From Flavobacteriales bacterium (GTDB lineage Bacteria; Bacteroidota; Bacteroidia; Flavobacteriales; BACL11), in assembly GCA_002711125.1 (NCBI GenBank), contig PAHN01000004.1:17505-68640 (forward strand): a stretch of DNA of 51,136 nt. Direction: 5' to 3'. The notes beneath the pieces are model-generated. The model made no database searches, was not told the origin of the DNA, and worked only from the letters and a program-made list of their open reading frames with translations. Positions 38,495 to 48,368 of this stretch are shown one piece after another. Every line of letters starts with the position of its first letter. The first letter of the stretch is position 1. The position numbers were made by a program, and so were the translations under genes.

Positions 38495-39259
38495 ATGAAA
38501 AACTTAATTTTACTTTTATTATTTGTTTTAAATTACTCTGTTTATTCTCAGAATAATGCTACCGATTTTACAACTGAAGATTGTAATGGTGTAATGCATA
38601 ATTTATTTGATTCCTTGGATGCAGGAAATATAATTGTTATTTCATGGGTCATGCCATGTGGGCCATGTGCTACATATACATTACCTGCTTACAATGCGGT
38701 TCAGTCATTTTCTTTAACGCACCCTGGTATAGTAGATTTCTATTTAGTTGATGATTATGCTAATACAGCATGTGCTTCAATTACAAATTGGGCAAGTAAT
38801 TACAATATGCCAATACATACTGCATTTTCTTCACCTGTAATAAATATGCTAGATTACGGCTCTTTGGGTATGCCAAAAGTGGTTGTAATTGGGGGGAGTA
38901 GTCATACAGTTTTTTATAACGAAAATGATGATAAAATTAACTATGCTGCAGTGGAAATGGCAATAAATAATGCTTTAAATCCAGCTGTAATTTCAAATAC
39001 CACAATGTCAGAAATTACAATATTTCCGAATCCAGTCAGCAAAACTTTAAATTTAGATAATGGTTTTTTAAAAAATTACGATGGTTTAGAAATAATAAAT
39101 ATTTATGGTAAAACTTTAGAGTTTTATTCTTTTGAAAATACTCTACATGATTTAAGTAATTTAAAAATTGATGTTAGTAATCTTGTAAATGGAACTTATT
39201 TTTTAAATCTTATTAATAAACAAAATAAAACTGTAATAAAGTTTGTAGTTTTACATTAA
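38495..39259 (+). CDS. Secreted thioredoxin-like protein with T9SS sorting domain
   Basis: A 254-residue protein. A signal peptide ([16 protein letters not shown]) precedes a thioredoxin fold: [30 protein letters not shown] with the active-site CGPC near residue 53, and [11 protein letters not shown] (the cis-Pro loop). From about residue 175 a type A sorting domain follows ([35 protein letters not shown]). It is therefore a redox-active protein exported to or beyond the outer membrane. It starts 5 bp after the TonB receptor and overlaps the converging mutase by 9 bp. Confidence 0.88.
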   Translation: MKNLILLLLFVLNYSVYSQNNATDFTTEDCNGVMHNLFDSLDAGNIIVISWVMPCGPCATYTLPAYNAVQSFSLTHPGIVDFYLVDDYANTACASITNWASNYNMPIHTAFSSPVINMLDYGSLGMPKVVVIGGSSHTVFYNENDDKINYAAVEMAINNALNPAVISNTTMSEITIFPNPVSKTLNLDNGFLKNYDGLEIINIYGKTLEFYSFENTLHDLSNLKIDVSNLVNGTYFLNLINKQNKTVIKFVVLH

Positions 39260-42200
39260 TTTATTCAATATATCAATAGCAGATTTTGCTATAATACTTC
39301 CAGGTCCAAAAATTTTAGAAACTCCTGCTTCATATAAAAAACTATGATCTTGTTGAGGTATAACTCCACCAGCAATTATTAAAATATCTTCACGATTATG
39401 TTTTTTAAGATGTTTGATTACATCAGGTATTAATGTTTTATGACCGGCAGCAAGAGAAGAAATTCCGATTATATGAACATCATTTTCAATAGCTTGATTA
39501 GCAGCTTCTTCAGGCGTTTGGAAAAGTGGTCCGATATCAACATCAAATCCTAAATCTGCAAATGCTGTAGCAACTATTTTGGCTCCTCTGTCATGGCCGT
39601 CTTGTCCCATTTTAGCAATCATTATTCTTGCTCTTCTTCCATTTTTCTCTGCAAATTCATTTGATAAATTTGTTGCTTTTTCAAAATATTCATTATCTTT
39701 TATTGCCATCTTATAAACGCCTTTTAATGTTTGGTTTTTCGCCACATATCTTCCAAAACTTTTTTCTAATGCTTTTGATATTTCTCCAAGTGTTGCCCTT
39801 TCTTCTGCTGCTAAAATAGCTAGTTCTAGAAGATTTTCATTATTCATACAAGCTTTTGTAATTTTTGATAGTAATTTTTCAACTTTTTTATTATCTCTTC
39901 TCTTTCTTAAATTTTTTATTTTTTTTATTTGTGATTCTCTGACCTTATCATTATTTATTTCAAGTATTTCTATTGAATAATCTTCATTTTCTAGCTTGTT
40001 TAAATTAATACCAACAATTATATCTTCATTATTATCAATTTTTGCTTGTTTTTTTGCTGCAGCTTGTTCGATTTTTATTTTAGGTATTCCGGTTTCTATT
40101 GCTTTGGCCATTCCTCCTAACTCTTCAATTTCAGTTATATGTTTCCATGCTTTTTCAGCTATTTCTTTGGTAAGATATTCTAAATAAAATGAACCACCCC
40201 ATGGGTCAATTACATCACATAGGCCTGCTTCTTTTTGTAAATAAATTTGAGTTTCTCTTGCTATTTTAGCCGAAAATTCTGTTGGTAATGCAATAGCTTC
40301 GTCCAGCGCATTGGTGTGAAGACTTTGTGTTCCTCCCATTACGGCTGCCATTGCTTCAACACATGTTCTAGTAATATTATTAAATGGATCTTGTTCTGTC
40401 AAACTCCATCCACTTGTCTGGCAATGAGTTCTTAGCATTAATGATTTAGGATTCTTTGGATTAAATTTTGATATTAATTGAGCCCAAAGTAATCTGGCTG
40501 CTCTCATTTTTGCTATTTCCATAAAATGATTCATACCAATCCCCCAAAAGAATGAAATTCTTGGAGCAAAGTCATCAATATTAATTCCAGATTTAATGCC
40601 TGTTCTAACATATTCTAATCCATCTGCTAAGGTATACGCAAGTTCAATATCAGCAGTTGCACCTGCCTCTTGCATATGGTATCCAGACACGGAAATACTA
40701 TTAAATTTTGGCATTTTTTTTGAAGTATACTTGAAAATATCTGAAATTATTCTCATTGATTTCGCAGGCGGATATATATAGGTGTTTCTAACCATAAATT
40801 CTTTTAAAATATCATTTTGAATTGTTCCTGAAAGTTGGTCAATTTGTATATTTTGTTCTTTAGCTACTGCTATATAAAAAGCTAGTATTGGTAATACTGC
40901 TCCATTCATAGTCATGGAAACAGACATTTTATCTAAAGGAATTTTATCAAAAAGTATTTTCATATCTTCTATAGAGTCAATAGCAACTCCTGCCATCCCA
41001 ATATCTCCTTTTACTCTAGGATGATCAGAGTCATAACCTCTGTGTGTTGCAAGGTCAAAAGCAACGGATAATCCCTTTTGTCCGGCCTTTAAATTTTTTC
41101 TATAAAACATATTTGATTCATTTGCCGTGGAAAATCCTGCATATTGTCTTATTGTCCAAGGTCTAGATATATACATTGTAGTATACGGTCCCCTTAAAAA
41201 GGGTGGGATACCTGAAACATAATTTAAATGACTTACGCCTTCAAGGTCATCTTTATTAAACCTATTTTTAATTTCAATTTCTTCTGCTGTTTTCCAAGTG
41301 GAAGTATGTTTTTTCTGACTTGGATTTTTTTTGATATTAAATTCTTTTAAAATTTCGTTAACTAAATAATCAATAAAATATGATCCTTTTGTTGGGTCTT
41401 CAACTTTGTCAAAGAAGCTTTCTTTTTTTAAAATAATTTGTTGATTTCTACATATTCTAGATGCAAAATCATCACTTTCTTTAAGTTTCAGACTATTAGT
41501 TAAGGTCATCATAGCATTTGTTCCTCCGAAAACTGAGGCCATACACTCTGTCGTACTCTTAATTATATTTTTGTAAGGAAAAATTGCTTCTTTGTTAGTA
41601 AGGCTATTGATAGATAAAATAAAAGGATTAAATCCTGTTTTTTCTTTCCATATTATTCTAAATGCTTTGATTTTTGCTATTTCTAAAAAAAAATCACTAC
41701 CAATTTCAAAAATAAATTGATAATTTTTTTTTAGATTTTTTACTTTTGATAACGCACTGTTTATTTGTTCTTTTACTGTATTTCCTTCAGTAATTATCGA
41801 GTTTAGAAAATTTTTAGTATCATAATTTGTGTTTCCATGAAACGCACCTTCTATTTTTCTATTTTTTGAAAATTGATTCCATTCGGCAGGAAAATTTTTG
41901 TCATAGTCTGCAAAGTCTAATCTAATATGTTCAATAGATATATCTTTAAGTAAAACAGATAAATCCTTAGGATTAGAGAAGCAAATACCATTTGCGTTAT
42001 TTTTTAAAGCATTTAATGCTATCTTATTTGCTTTTTTAGCATTTTCAACTTTTATGAATTCATAAATATGCCAGCTTTCGGGAAAGTCTACATTAAAATT
42101 TTTAATATTATCATCTGAATGATATATTGGTTTAATATTTATTCCTTGCTTATTTTTTTCAAATTTATTTTTTTCAATTTGAGTTAAATTTTCATATAAT

Positions 42201-42265
42201 TTCTCTTCCCATTCTTTTTTTGAAACAGGATTAAAATCAAACACTAGTTTTTTATTATTTTTCAT
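39251..42265 (-). CDS. mutAB: Methylmalonyl-CoA mutase, small and large subunits fused in one chain
   Basis: The enzyme interconverts (R)-methylmalonyl-CoA and succinyl-CoA with adenosylcobalamin. The 1004-residue chain starts with a MutA-like region (~1-318: [58 protein letters not shown]) without its own B12 domain. A MutB unit follows from ~322 ([81 protein letters not shown]). The B12-binding domain has [11 protein letters not shown] with His891. Normally mutA and mutB are separate genes; the MutA part here is also short. There is no in-frame stop. It overlaps ftsB by 4 bp. It differs from IcmF, which has an N-terminal B12 domain and a GTPase. Confidence 0.95.
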   Translation of the reverse strand: MKNNKKLVFDFNPVSKKEWEEKLYENLTQIEKNKFEKNKQGINIKPIYHSDDNIKNFNVDFPESWHIYEFIKVENAKKANKIALNALKNNANGICFSNPKDLSVLLKDISIEHIRLDFADYDKNFPAEWNQFSKNRKIEGAFHGNTNYDTKNFLNSIITEGNTVKEQINSALSKVKNLKKNYQFIFEIGSDFFLEIAKIKAFRIIWKEKTGFNPFILSINSLTNKEAIFPYKNIIKSTTECMASVFGGTNAMMTLTNSLKLKESDDFASRICRNQQIILKKESFFDKVEDPTKGSYFIDYLVNEILKEFNIKKNPSQKKHTSTWKTAEEIEIKNRFNKDDLEGVSHLNYVSGIPPFLRGPYTTMYISRPWTIRQYAGFSTANESNMFYRKNLKAGQKGLSVAFDLATHRGYDSDHPRVKGDIGMAGVAIDSIEDMKILFDKIPLDKMSVSMTMNGAVLPILAFYIAVAKEQNIQIDQLSGTIQNDILKEFMVRNTYIYPPAKSMRIISDIFKYTSKKMPKFNSISVSGYHMQEAGATADIELAYTLADGLEYVRTGIKSGINIDDFAPRISFFWGIGMNHFMEIAKMRAARLLWAQLISKFNPKNPKSLMLRTHCQTSGWSLTEQDPFNNITRTCVEAMAAVMGGTQSLHTNALDEAIALPTEFSAKIARETQIYLQKEAGLCDVIDPWGGSFYLEYLTKEIAEKAWKHITEIEELGGMAKAIETGIPKIKIEQAAAKKQAKIDNNEDIIVGINLNKLENEDYSIEILEINNDKVRESQIKKIKNLRKRRDNKKVEKLLSKITKACMNNENLLELAILAAEERATLGEISKALEKSFGRYVAKNQTLKGVYKMAIKDNEYFEKATNLSNEFAEKNGRRARIMIAKMGQDGHDRGAKIVATAFADLGFDVDIGPLFQTPEEAANQAIENDVHIIGISSLAAGHKTLIPDVIKHLKKHNREDILIIAGGVIPQQDHSFLYEAGVSKIFGPGSIIAKSAIDILNKLM

Positions 42266-42567
42266 CTTAGAATAAAAATATCTTCGTTATCTTTTTTCAT
42301 TAAGTATTTTTCCCTTGCAATTCGCTCTTGTTCATTAATGTCATTTTCTAAAAGTACTTTGTTAATGCTATCATTTTTTATTTCATTAATTAGGAATTCT
42401 TTTCTTTGTTCAAGGTAGTTTGCTTTTTCTATTATAGATTTTTTTTTGATTAAATTGTATTCATCAATAAATAATATCCAAATTGTAAAAAGAAAAATTG
42501 TAATTAAATATTTATTCTTTAAGAATTGTAGTAAATAAACTATAAATGATTTGTCTTTACTCATCAT
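42262..42567 (-). CDS. ftsB: Septum formation initiator, FtsB/DivIC-like
   Basis: A 101-residue cell-division protein with a short cytoplasmic start, one membrane helix ([15 protein letters not shown], about residues 20-35), and a periplasmic coiled coil (about 40-75, with [20 protein letters not shown]) followed by [21 protein letters not shown]. This layout and the AREKYLM block match FtsB/DivIC. It helps to link division proteins at the septum. Its stop overlaps the mutase start by 4 bp; that mut-ftsB adjacency also recurs in flavobacteria from memory. Confidence 0.87.
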   Translation of the reverse strand: MMSKDKSFIVYLLQFLKNKYLITIFLFTIWILFIDEYNLIKKKSIIEKANYLEQRKEFLINEIKNDSINKVLLENDINEQERIAREKYLMKKDNEDIFILR

Positions 42568-42618
42568 ACAAATATATAAAAAGCAATAAAAATTCTATTA
42601 AATATTTAAATTGTCAAT

Positions 42619-43332
42619 CTAAATATCACAACCTAGTAAAAAAATAGTTGGTTTTTTTTCTAATTTAATTTTTTTTGATTTCCATTCGTATAGATATTTG
42701 GTTTTAATATATTCATTGGATGAAGTTAAATTGCAGGCAATGCACAATTTTATATTATTTGAGCATGTTTGTAAAATGCTTTCAAAAAGCTGATTATTTC
42801 TGTATGGTGTTTCTATAAATATTTGTGTTTGTTTTTTTGATAAAATAATTTTCTCAAAATACTTTAGTTTATCTATTCTGTTTCTTTTTTCTATAGGAAG
42901 ATAGCCGTTAAAGGTAAAATTTTGGCCGTTAAAGCCTGAGCTCATAAGTGCGAGAAAAATAGAGGAAGGTCCTACTAATGGAATAATATCGATTTGAAAT
43001 TCGTGTGCATATGATACAATTTTTGCGCCTGGATCTGCAATGCATGGCAGTCCAGCATCTGATAGTAATCCAATGTTTTTGTTTAATAAAATATTTGCTA
43101 AGAAATCCTTTTCTAAATTTATTTTATCATGTTTGCCATTCAATAAAAAAGTTATTCTATCTATGTTTTTTTCGTTAAATATTTTTTTAATGTTTCTTCT
43201 TGCAGACTTTATATTTTCAACAATGAAAATATCTATTTCTTGAATTGCTTTTTTGATTGGGCTAGTTAAGGTTTCTTTATGAGAATCTTCAGCAATAACT
43301 GTGGGTATTAAATATAGTTTTCCTTTATTCAA
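42619..43332 (-). CDS. SAM-dependent methyltransferase, RsmI-like (tetrapyrrole methylase fold)
   Basis: A 237-residue protein of the TP-methylase fold. It starts GKLYLIPTVIAEDSHKETL, then IVENIKSARRNIKKIF, the SAM-site IGLLSDAGLPCIADPGAKIV, and VPLVGPSSIFLALMSSGFNG-like sequence (IIPLVGPSSIFLALMSSGF). This resembles RsmI, which methylates the ribose of C1402 in 16S rRNA. A second, RsmI-related paralogue is common in flavobacteria, so the target is not certain. It overlaps the phosphatase gene by 8 bp. Confidence 0.87.
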   Translation of the reverse strand: MNKGKLYLIPTVIAEDSHKETLTSPIKKAIQEIDIFIVENIKSARRNIKKIFNEKNIDRITFLLNGKHDKINLEKDFLANILLNKNIGLLSDAGLPCIADPGAKIVSYAHEFQIDIIPLVGPSSIFLALMSSGFNGQNFTFNGYLPIEKRNRIDKLKYFEKIILSKKQTQIFIETPYRNNQLFESILQTCSNNIKLCIACNLTSSNEYIKTKYLYEWKSKKIKLEKKPTIFLLGCDI

Positions 43333-43777
43333 TGTTTTCTATTAATTTGTCACATGCATTGTTTAGTAATTTAAATATTATTTCAAATCCATCTTTATGA
43401 CCATAATATGGGTCTGGTACAGATTTATTTGAATTTGGCTCTATTTCATTTAGAATTAGTTTAATTTTTTCTTCCTCTTTGATGTTAGTAGCTAATTTTT
43501 TTAAATTTTGGTAGTTGTTTTGATCCATAGCATAAATAATATCATATTTTTTGAAGTCAGCTTGTTTGAATTGTCTTGCTGTATATTTCTCAATATCTAT
43601 ATTATTTTGTTTTGCAATTTCAATTGCTCTTTTGTCTGGATTTTTTCCAACATGATAATCTGCTGTTCCTGCTGATTCAATCAATGTAAATAAATGTTGT
43701 TTATTCTTTTTTTTAAGAATACCTTCTGCTATAGGTGATCGACATATGTTGCCTAAGCACACCATTAAAATTTTCAT
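43325..43777 (-). CDS. Low-molecular-weight protein-tyrosine phosphatase
   Basis: A 150-residue cytoplasmic phosphatase. The active-site loop CLGNICRS begins at Cys7 with Arg13, and the general acid is in VPDPYYG. YAMDQNNYQNL is also typical. In other bacteria these enzymes act on tyrosine kinases of polysaccharide export or on arginine phosphate; here the target is unknown. It is 1 bp after dnaA and overlaps the methyltransferase gene. Confidence 0.94.
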   Translation of the reverse strand: MKILMVCLGNICRSPIAEGILKKKNKQHLFTLIESAGTADYHVGKNPDKRAIEIAKQNNIDIEKYTARQFKQADFKKYDIIYAMDQNNYQNLKKLATNIKEEEKIKLILNEIEPNSNKSVPDPYYGHKDGFEIIFKLLNNACDKLIENIE

Positions 43778-43778
43778 T

Positions 43779-45212
43779 TTATGACAGAGTTAGTTTTTTT
43801 TCAATATCTAATAGGTATCCCTTAAAGCGTTTGTCGGTATCGGCAAGATTATTAACTGTTTTGCATGCGTGTAAAACTGTTGCATGGTCTTTATTACCGC
43901 AATGTTTTCCGATCATAGCTAAAGAATTCTTAGTCATTTGTTTTGAAAAGTACATGGCAAGCTGTCTACATTGTACAATTTCTCTTTTCCTTGTTTTGGA
44001 TTTCATAGTTTCAATAGGAATATCAAAGTAGTCGCATATTACTTTTTGAATAAAGTCAATTGAAACCTCTCTAACTGTATTTTTTACAAATTTATCAAGC
44101 ATACTTTTTGCTAAATCAATTGTAATTTCTTTCTTATTAAGAGAAGATTGAGCTAAAAGTGAAATAAGTGCTCCTTCTAGTTCTCTGACATTTGTAGTTA
44201 TAGAATATGCAATATATTCAATAACTTCGTATGGGATTTCTATGCCGTCTTTTTTTATTTTTTTCTTTAAAATTGCAAGTCTTGTTTCTAATTCTGGAGA
44301 CTGCAAATCTGCTGAAAGTCCCCATTTAAACCTAGACAAAAGTCTTTGTTCCATTCCTACAATATCTACTGGTGCTTTGTCAGATGTTAATATAACTTGT
44401 TTTTTATTTTGATGTAAATGATTGAAAATATGAAAAAAGACATCTTGAGTTTTTTCTTTTCCGCACAAAAATTGTACGTCATCAATTATTAAAACGTCAA
44501 TGGATTGATAAAAATGAACAAAATCATTTTTTTTATTATCCATTATGGCATCCACAAACTGAGTTTGAAATTTGTCAGCAGAAACATATAAAACTGTTTT
44601 TTCTGGATTTTTGTTTTTTACTTCAATGCCTATAGCATTAGCAAGGTGGGTTTTTCCTAAACCGCCTCCTCCGTAAATAAATAATGGATTAAAAGATGTG
44701 CCTCCAGGATTCTGAGATACTGCATAGCCAGCAGAACGAGCTAATCTATTGCAATCACCTTCTATAAAGGCATCAAATGTGTATGACTCATTTAATTGAG
44801 GATTTATATTAATTTTTTGAAGACCTGGTATAATAAACGGATTTCTTATAGACGTGCTACTACTCATGTCCATCGGTATATTAATTGGTTGGTTCTTTAT
44901 AATTTCTTGTCCTGAACTTGGTACCTTGGTGATATATGGTTTTTTAGATCCAGGATTGTCAAGTAAAATGTTATATTCTAATTTTGCATCTTTTCCAAGC
45001 TCTCTTTTAAGTGTTTTTTTAATGAGAGTAATATAGTTATTTTCTATCCATTCATAAAAGAATTGACTAGGAACTTGTATTGTTAAAATTTGTTTATTTA
45101 AACTAACTGCTTTAATTGGTTTAAACCATGTTTTGAAGTTTTGTGCTGTTACATTATCTCTAATAATATTTAAACAATTATTCCAAATTTCTTGACAACT
45201 TGTTTCAGGCAT
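43779..45212 (-). CDS. dnaA: Chromosomal replication initiator protein DnaA
   Basis: DnaA binds oriC and opens the duplex to start replication. The 477-residue protein has domain I (EIWNNCLNIIRDNVTAQNFKTWF), a linker, the AAA+ Walker A GGGGLGKT at 181-188, Walker B VLIIDDVQFL, and the DNA-binding domain IV with CRQLAMYFSKQMTKNSLAMIG and HATVLHACKTV. From memory, the order dnaA, phosphatase, RsmI-like recurs in flavobacteria. No cluster of DnaA boxes was seen in the 172-bp upstream spacer (45213-45384), so the origin is not shown to be here. Confidence 0.97.
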   Translation of the reverse strand: MPETSCQEIWNNCLNIIRDNVTAQNFKTWFKPIKAVSLNKQILTIQVPSQFFYEWIENNYITLIKKTLKRELGKDAKLEYNILLDNPGSKKPYITKVPSSGQEIIKNQPINIPMDMSSSTSIRNPFIIPGLQKININPQLNESYTFDAFIEGDCNRLARSAGYAVSQNPGGTSFNPLFIYGGGGLGKTHLANAIGIEVKNKNPEKTVLYVSADKFQTQFVDAIMDNKKNDFVHFYQSIDVLIIDDVQFLCGKEKTQDVFFHIFNHLHQNKKQVILTSDKAPVDIVGMEQRLLSRFKWGLSADLQSPELETRLAILKKKIKKDGIEIPYEVIEYIAYSITTNVRELEGALISLLAQSSLNKKEITIDLAKSMLDKFVKNTVREVSIDFIQKVICDYFDIPIETMKSKTRKREIVQCRQLAMYFSKQMTKNSLAMIGKHCGNKDHATVLHACKTVNNLADTDKRFKGYLLDIEKKLTLS

Positions 45213-45384
45213 TTTTAATACTTATTTAGCTTTTTTGTATAGTTTTTCTATTGTTTTGATGTTAGCAAATATTAAAAAGATATTGTTAATATAAAAGAAA
45301 AATTAGACTTGACTTTTAATTTTTTTTTACTTGTATATTTTTCTAGATAAGAGTTTTATTTAAAAACACAAAAAAATCTCAATT

Positions 45385-46308
45385 TTAGATAAATTTAGTA
45401 TTTTTTTTCACAAAAATAGGTCCTCCAAAGGTTGTGTTTAGAAGTGTATTTCGATTAAAATGAAAATCAATCTTGCCAAGATTAATTCCTCCCCAACCGA
45501 CTTGATTTATAATTACTTCTTTTTTTTCTTTATTATATATTTTTATGGGCTCTTTAAGAAATGAATGTGTATGCCCACCAATTATCAAATCGATATATTT
45601 GCTTTGCTGAGCTAATAATACATCTGAATCCTTATCTTCATCATATTTAAGTCCTAGATGTGATAAACATATTATTAAATTACATTTTTTTTCTTTTTTA
45701 AGATATTTTGCAATTTCATTGGATTTGTTAATAGGATTTTCGTAAAGTACATTACCATAAAGTTCTTTAGGAACTAGTCCATCAAGTTTAATACCAATTC
45801 CAAATACACCAATTTTAATACCTCCTTTATTAAAAATTTTATATTCCTGGAATTTATTTTTTAAAATAGTTTTGTCAAAATTATAGTTTGCAATTAAAAA
45901 TGGAAATTTTGCGTTAGGTAATTGTTTAGCCAATCCATAAAGCCCATTATCAAAGTCATGATTACCTAATGTTGCTGCATCATATTTCATTTCGCTCATT
46001 AGTTTAAACTCTAACTCTCCTTTAAAGTAGTTGAAGTATGGTGTTCCTTGAAATATATCACCTGCATCTAATAATAAGACATGTTGATTTTTTTTTCTTA
46101 TGTTATTAATTATTGCTGCTCTTTGAGCCATTCCTCCGTATCCTTTATACTTGCCATTTTTAATCGGATTAATTCTACTGTGCGTATCATTTGTATGCAG
46201 TATTGTAATTTTTGTTTTTTTGCTATTAGTTATTGTAAATGAAGGTAGTATAGTGATGGCTAGAGCACCAATACAACTTTTTTTTATAAATTTTCTTCTA
46301 CTATTCAT
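45385..46308 (-). CDS. 5'-nucleotidase metallophosphatase domain protein (UshA N-terminal half)
   Basis: A 307-residue calcineurin-like metallophosphatase with a Tat-type signal (NSRRKFIKKSCIGAL). The metal motifs are HTNDTHSRI, LLDAGDIFQGTP, TLGNHDFDNG, CLSHLGLKY and IIGGHTHSF. In UshA this domain is followed by a nucleotide-binding domain in the same chain; here that domain is the product of the gene just upstream on the same strand, which it overlaps by 8 bp. Likely role: periplasmic hydrolysis of nucleotides or nucleotide sugars. Confidence 0.92.
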   Translation of the reverse strand: MNSRRKFIKKSCIGALAITILPSFTITNSKKTKITILHTNDTHSRINPIKNGKYKGYGGMAQRAAIINNIRKKNQHVLLLDAGDIFQGTPYFNYFKGELEFKLMSEMKYDAATLGNHDFDNGLYGLAKQLPNAKFPFLIANYNFDKTILKNKFQEYKIFNKGGIKIGVFGIGIKLDGLVPKELYGNVLYENPINKSNEIAKYLKKEKKCNLIICLSHLGLKYDEDKDSDVLLAQQSKYIDLIIGGHTHSFLKEPIKIYNKEKKEVIINQVGWGGINLGKIDFHFNRNTLLNTTFGGPIFVKKNTKFI

Positions 46309-47026
46309 AATTAATTTGTATTCTATTATCTAATGTTACTTTTAGGGTATCCATTTGACTGCAATAATCAATTATAACATCTCTTAGTTTTAAATTTAAT
46401 TTATTTTGTTTAATTTCTTTAAAGAAATACATATTATCTCCTCCGTTAGCTAAATAGTCAGATGTCAAAACCGTAATATGATTATTGTTTTTAAAGTGAT
46501 TATCTATATTAACTATACTATCCATATAGATTGTTTTTTCGTTTTTAGATGCTATAATGGTCATCCCAGAAAATGGTTCTCCTCCTTGATTAACTATATA
46601 ATTAATTAAACTTTTAAAGGTTTCTTTATTTATTTCTAAAGTCACTAATTCATTTTCAAAAGGCATTAATTCATATATTTTTTCTCTTGTAACATAACCT
46701 TTATAAATATTTGTTCTTAATCCACCCTTATTCATTATACAGATATCTGCTTGTGCATAATTTAGACATAAATCCGTTACAAAATTACCAATTGTGCTTT
46801 CAGGACTATCTTTAGTTAAATCGTATTTTGTATAACATAAAGTATCTTGCATATATTTATTTATAATTTTTGTGTATGGAGCAATTATTGATATAATTGT
46901 ACTGTCTACTTTTCCTTGTACTTTAATATTATCTTGATTATACTCAAATGTTTGGTTGTAAATTTTTTGTGAGCATGCAAAAGATGTAAATAAATATAAT
47001 AATACTAATATGTTTTTTATTTTCAT
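46301..47026 (-). CDS. 5'-nucleotidase C-terminal domain lipoprotein
   Basis: A 241-residue protein (ATG at 47026; an in-frame TTG at 47035 is not favoured). It has a signal ending in FACSQ, so it is probably a lipoprotein, and a 5'-nucleotidase C-terminal domain: SPESTIGNFVTDLCLN, IMNKGGLRTNIYKG, MPFENELVTLEI and YLANGGDNMYFF. These form the nucleotide-binding part of UshA-type enzymes. The catalytic half is the next gene, overlapping by 8 bp, so the two products probably work as a pair. Confidence 0.92.
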   Translation of the reverse strand: MKIKNILVLLYLFTSFACSQKIYNQTFEYNQDNIKVQGKVDSTIISIIAPYTKIINKYMQDTLCYTKYDLTKDSPESTIGNFVTDLCLNYAQADICIMNKGGLRTNIYKGYVTREKIYELMPFENELVTLEINKETFKSLINYIVNQGGEPFSGMTIIASKNEKTIYMDSIVNIDNHFKNNNHITVLTSDYLANGGDNMYFFKEIKQNKLNLKLRDVIIDYCSQMDTLKVTLDNRIQINYE

Positions 47027-47030
47027 ATTC

Positions 47031-47071
47031 TGCAATATTAAATATTTTTAGTATTAATATGTATTATTGCA
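47031..47071. repeat. Imperfect inverted repeat in a divergent spacer
   Basis: TGCAATATTA (47031-47040) and TATTATTGCA (47062-47071) are inverted copies matching at 9 of 10 positions, 21 bp apart. They almost fill the gap between the divergent 5'-nucleotidase and thioesterase genes. It could be an operator or an AT-rich coincidence. Confidence 0.3.
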
Positions 47072-47073
47072 AT

Positions 47074-47481
47074 ATGTATTTTTTTAAAACCAAATTAAGA
47101 GTCAGGTATGCAGAAACTGATCAAATGGGTTTTGCTTATTATGGTGCATATGCACAATATTATGAAGTTGGGAGAGTAGAGTTGCTCAGGTCAATAGGGA
47201 TATCTTATAAGAAAGTAGAAAAAATGGGATTTGCGCTACCTGTTGTTAATTGGAATATTTCATATAAGAAGCCTGCATTTTATGATGATGAATTAACGAT
47301 TAAAACAATAATTAAAACCCCCCCTTCTAAAACATTTGTTTTTGATTATGAAATTTATAATAAATCAAAAGAATTATTAAATTTTGGACAAGTGACTTTA
47401 ATGTTTATTAATATTAAAACAAAGAAGACTTGTAATGCACCACAAGCAATAGTTGATAGTGTTAAAAGAAAGCTAACATAG
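47074..47481 (+). CDS. Acyl-CoA thioesterase, YbgC/FadM type (4HBT fold)
   Basis: A 135-residue hot-dog fold thioesterase. The ATG at 47074 gives MYFFKTKLRVRYAETDQMGF, in which AETDQMGFAYYGAYAQYYEVGRVELL holds the family's catalytic Asp and active-site helix (read across these blocks). An ATG at 47059 would add MYYCN and is less likely. It hydrolyses acyl- or hydroxybenzoyl-CoA type thioesters; the natural substrate is open. It ends 1 bp before the converging phosphorylase gene. Confidence 0.92.
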   Translation: MYFFKTKLRVRYAETDQMGFAYYGAYAQYYEVGRVELLRSIGISYKKVEKMGFALPVVNWNISYKKPAFYDDELTIKTIIKTPPSKTFVFDYEIYNKSKELLNFGQVTLMFINIKTKKTCNAPQAIVDSVKRKLT

Positions 47482-47482
47482 T

Positions 47483-48358
47483 TTAGTAGCTCGATGAAGA
47501 GATTTTTTTTAAAACTAAATCAATCATTTTATTTATAGTAAAATAATAGTTTTCACTATATTTTTTTGATAGACGATTTCCAATTACTGCGCAAATTGTT
47601 AGAGTGTTGTGACCTAGAGTTCTTCCCAAATAATAAAGGGCGGAAGTTTCCATTTCAAAATTTTTTATTTGTAAATTCTTGAATTTAAAATCTTGCATTT
47701 TTTCTTCTAATTGATTTATTGAAGGGGTGATTCTAAGTTGTCTACCTTGTGGTCCGTAAAAACCTGGTGCTGTTGCAGTAATTCCTGTATTTATATTTTC
47801 AAATAGATTTAATAAATTTTTAGAAGCTTCAACTATATATGGGGTAGATAATTCTTTTGTCCAATTCATATGATTTGTAAATGCCTTACTAATATCTTTA
47901 TTTATCACTTTTTTGTTCGAGTAAAAATGAGCAAGGTTATCTAGCCCCAATGCATATGATGATGCAATTAAAGTATCTACTTTGATATTTTTTTGTAATG
48001 CACCACATGTCCCTAGTCTTATTATATTCAGAGATTTAGATTTTTTGTTTTTAATTCTTGTATTAAAATCAATATTAACTAATGCATCTAGTTCATTGAT
48101 TACAATATCAATATTATCTGGCCCAATTCCTGTTGAAATTACACTAATTTTTTTTTTATTAATTAAACCGGTATGAGTAATAAACTCTCTGTGTTTAATT
48201 TTACAATATATTTTGTCAAATTTATTAGAAACTAACTCTACTCTTTCAGGATCTCCGACTAATATTATAGTATCAGCTATTTCTTCTTTTGACAGATTTA
48301 AATGATAAATTTTTTTTTCCTTAGAAAGTATTAATTCTGTATCAGCTATGATATTCAT
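47483..48358 (-). CDS. Nucleoside phosphorylase, uridine phosphorylase-like
   Basis: A 291-residue PNP/UDP family enzyme (ATG at 48358; the in-frame start at 48385 adds MSIQNYIFT). Motifs are IILVGDPERVELVS, STGIGPDNIDIVINELDAL, IIRLGTCGALQ, and the ribose-binding NFEMETSALYYLG. It splits nucleosides into base and ribose-1-phosphate. The uridine call is by overall likeness. It shares a 48-bp divergent spacer with the universal stress gene. Confidence 0.9.
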   Translation of the reverse strand: MNIIADTELILSKEKKIYHLNLSKEEIADTIILVGDPERVELVSNKFDKIYCKIKHREFITHTGLINKKKISVISTGIGPDNIDIVINELDALVNIDFNTRIKNKKSKSLNIIRLGTCGALQKNIKVDTLIASSYALGLDNLAHFYSNKKVINKDISKAFTNHMNWTKELSTPYIVEASKNLLNLFENINTGITATAPGFYGPQGRQLRITPSINQLEEKMQDFKFKNLQIKNFEMETSALYYLGRTLGHNTLTICAVIGNRLSKKYSENYYFTINKMIDLVLKKISSSSY

Positions 48359-48368
48359 AGTAAATATG

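Noticed and set aside
45213-45384. Origin of replication next to dnaA
   Set aside because: The spacer has no DnaA box cluster or parS-like site. It is AT-rich, but so is all the window.
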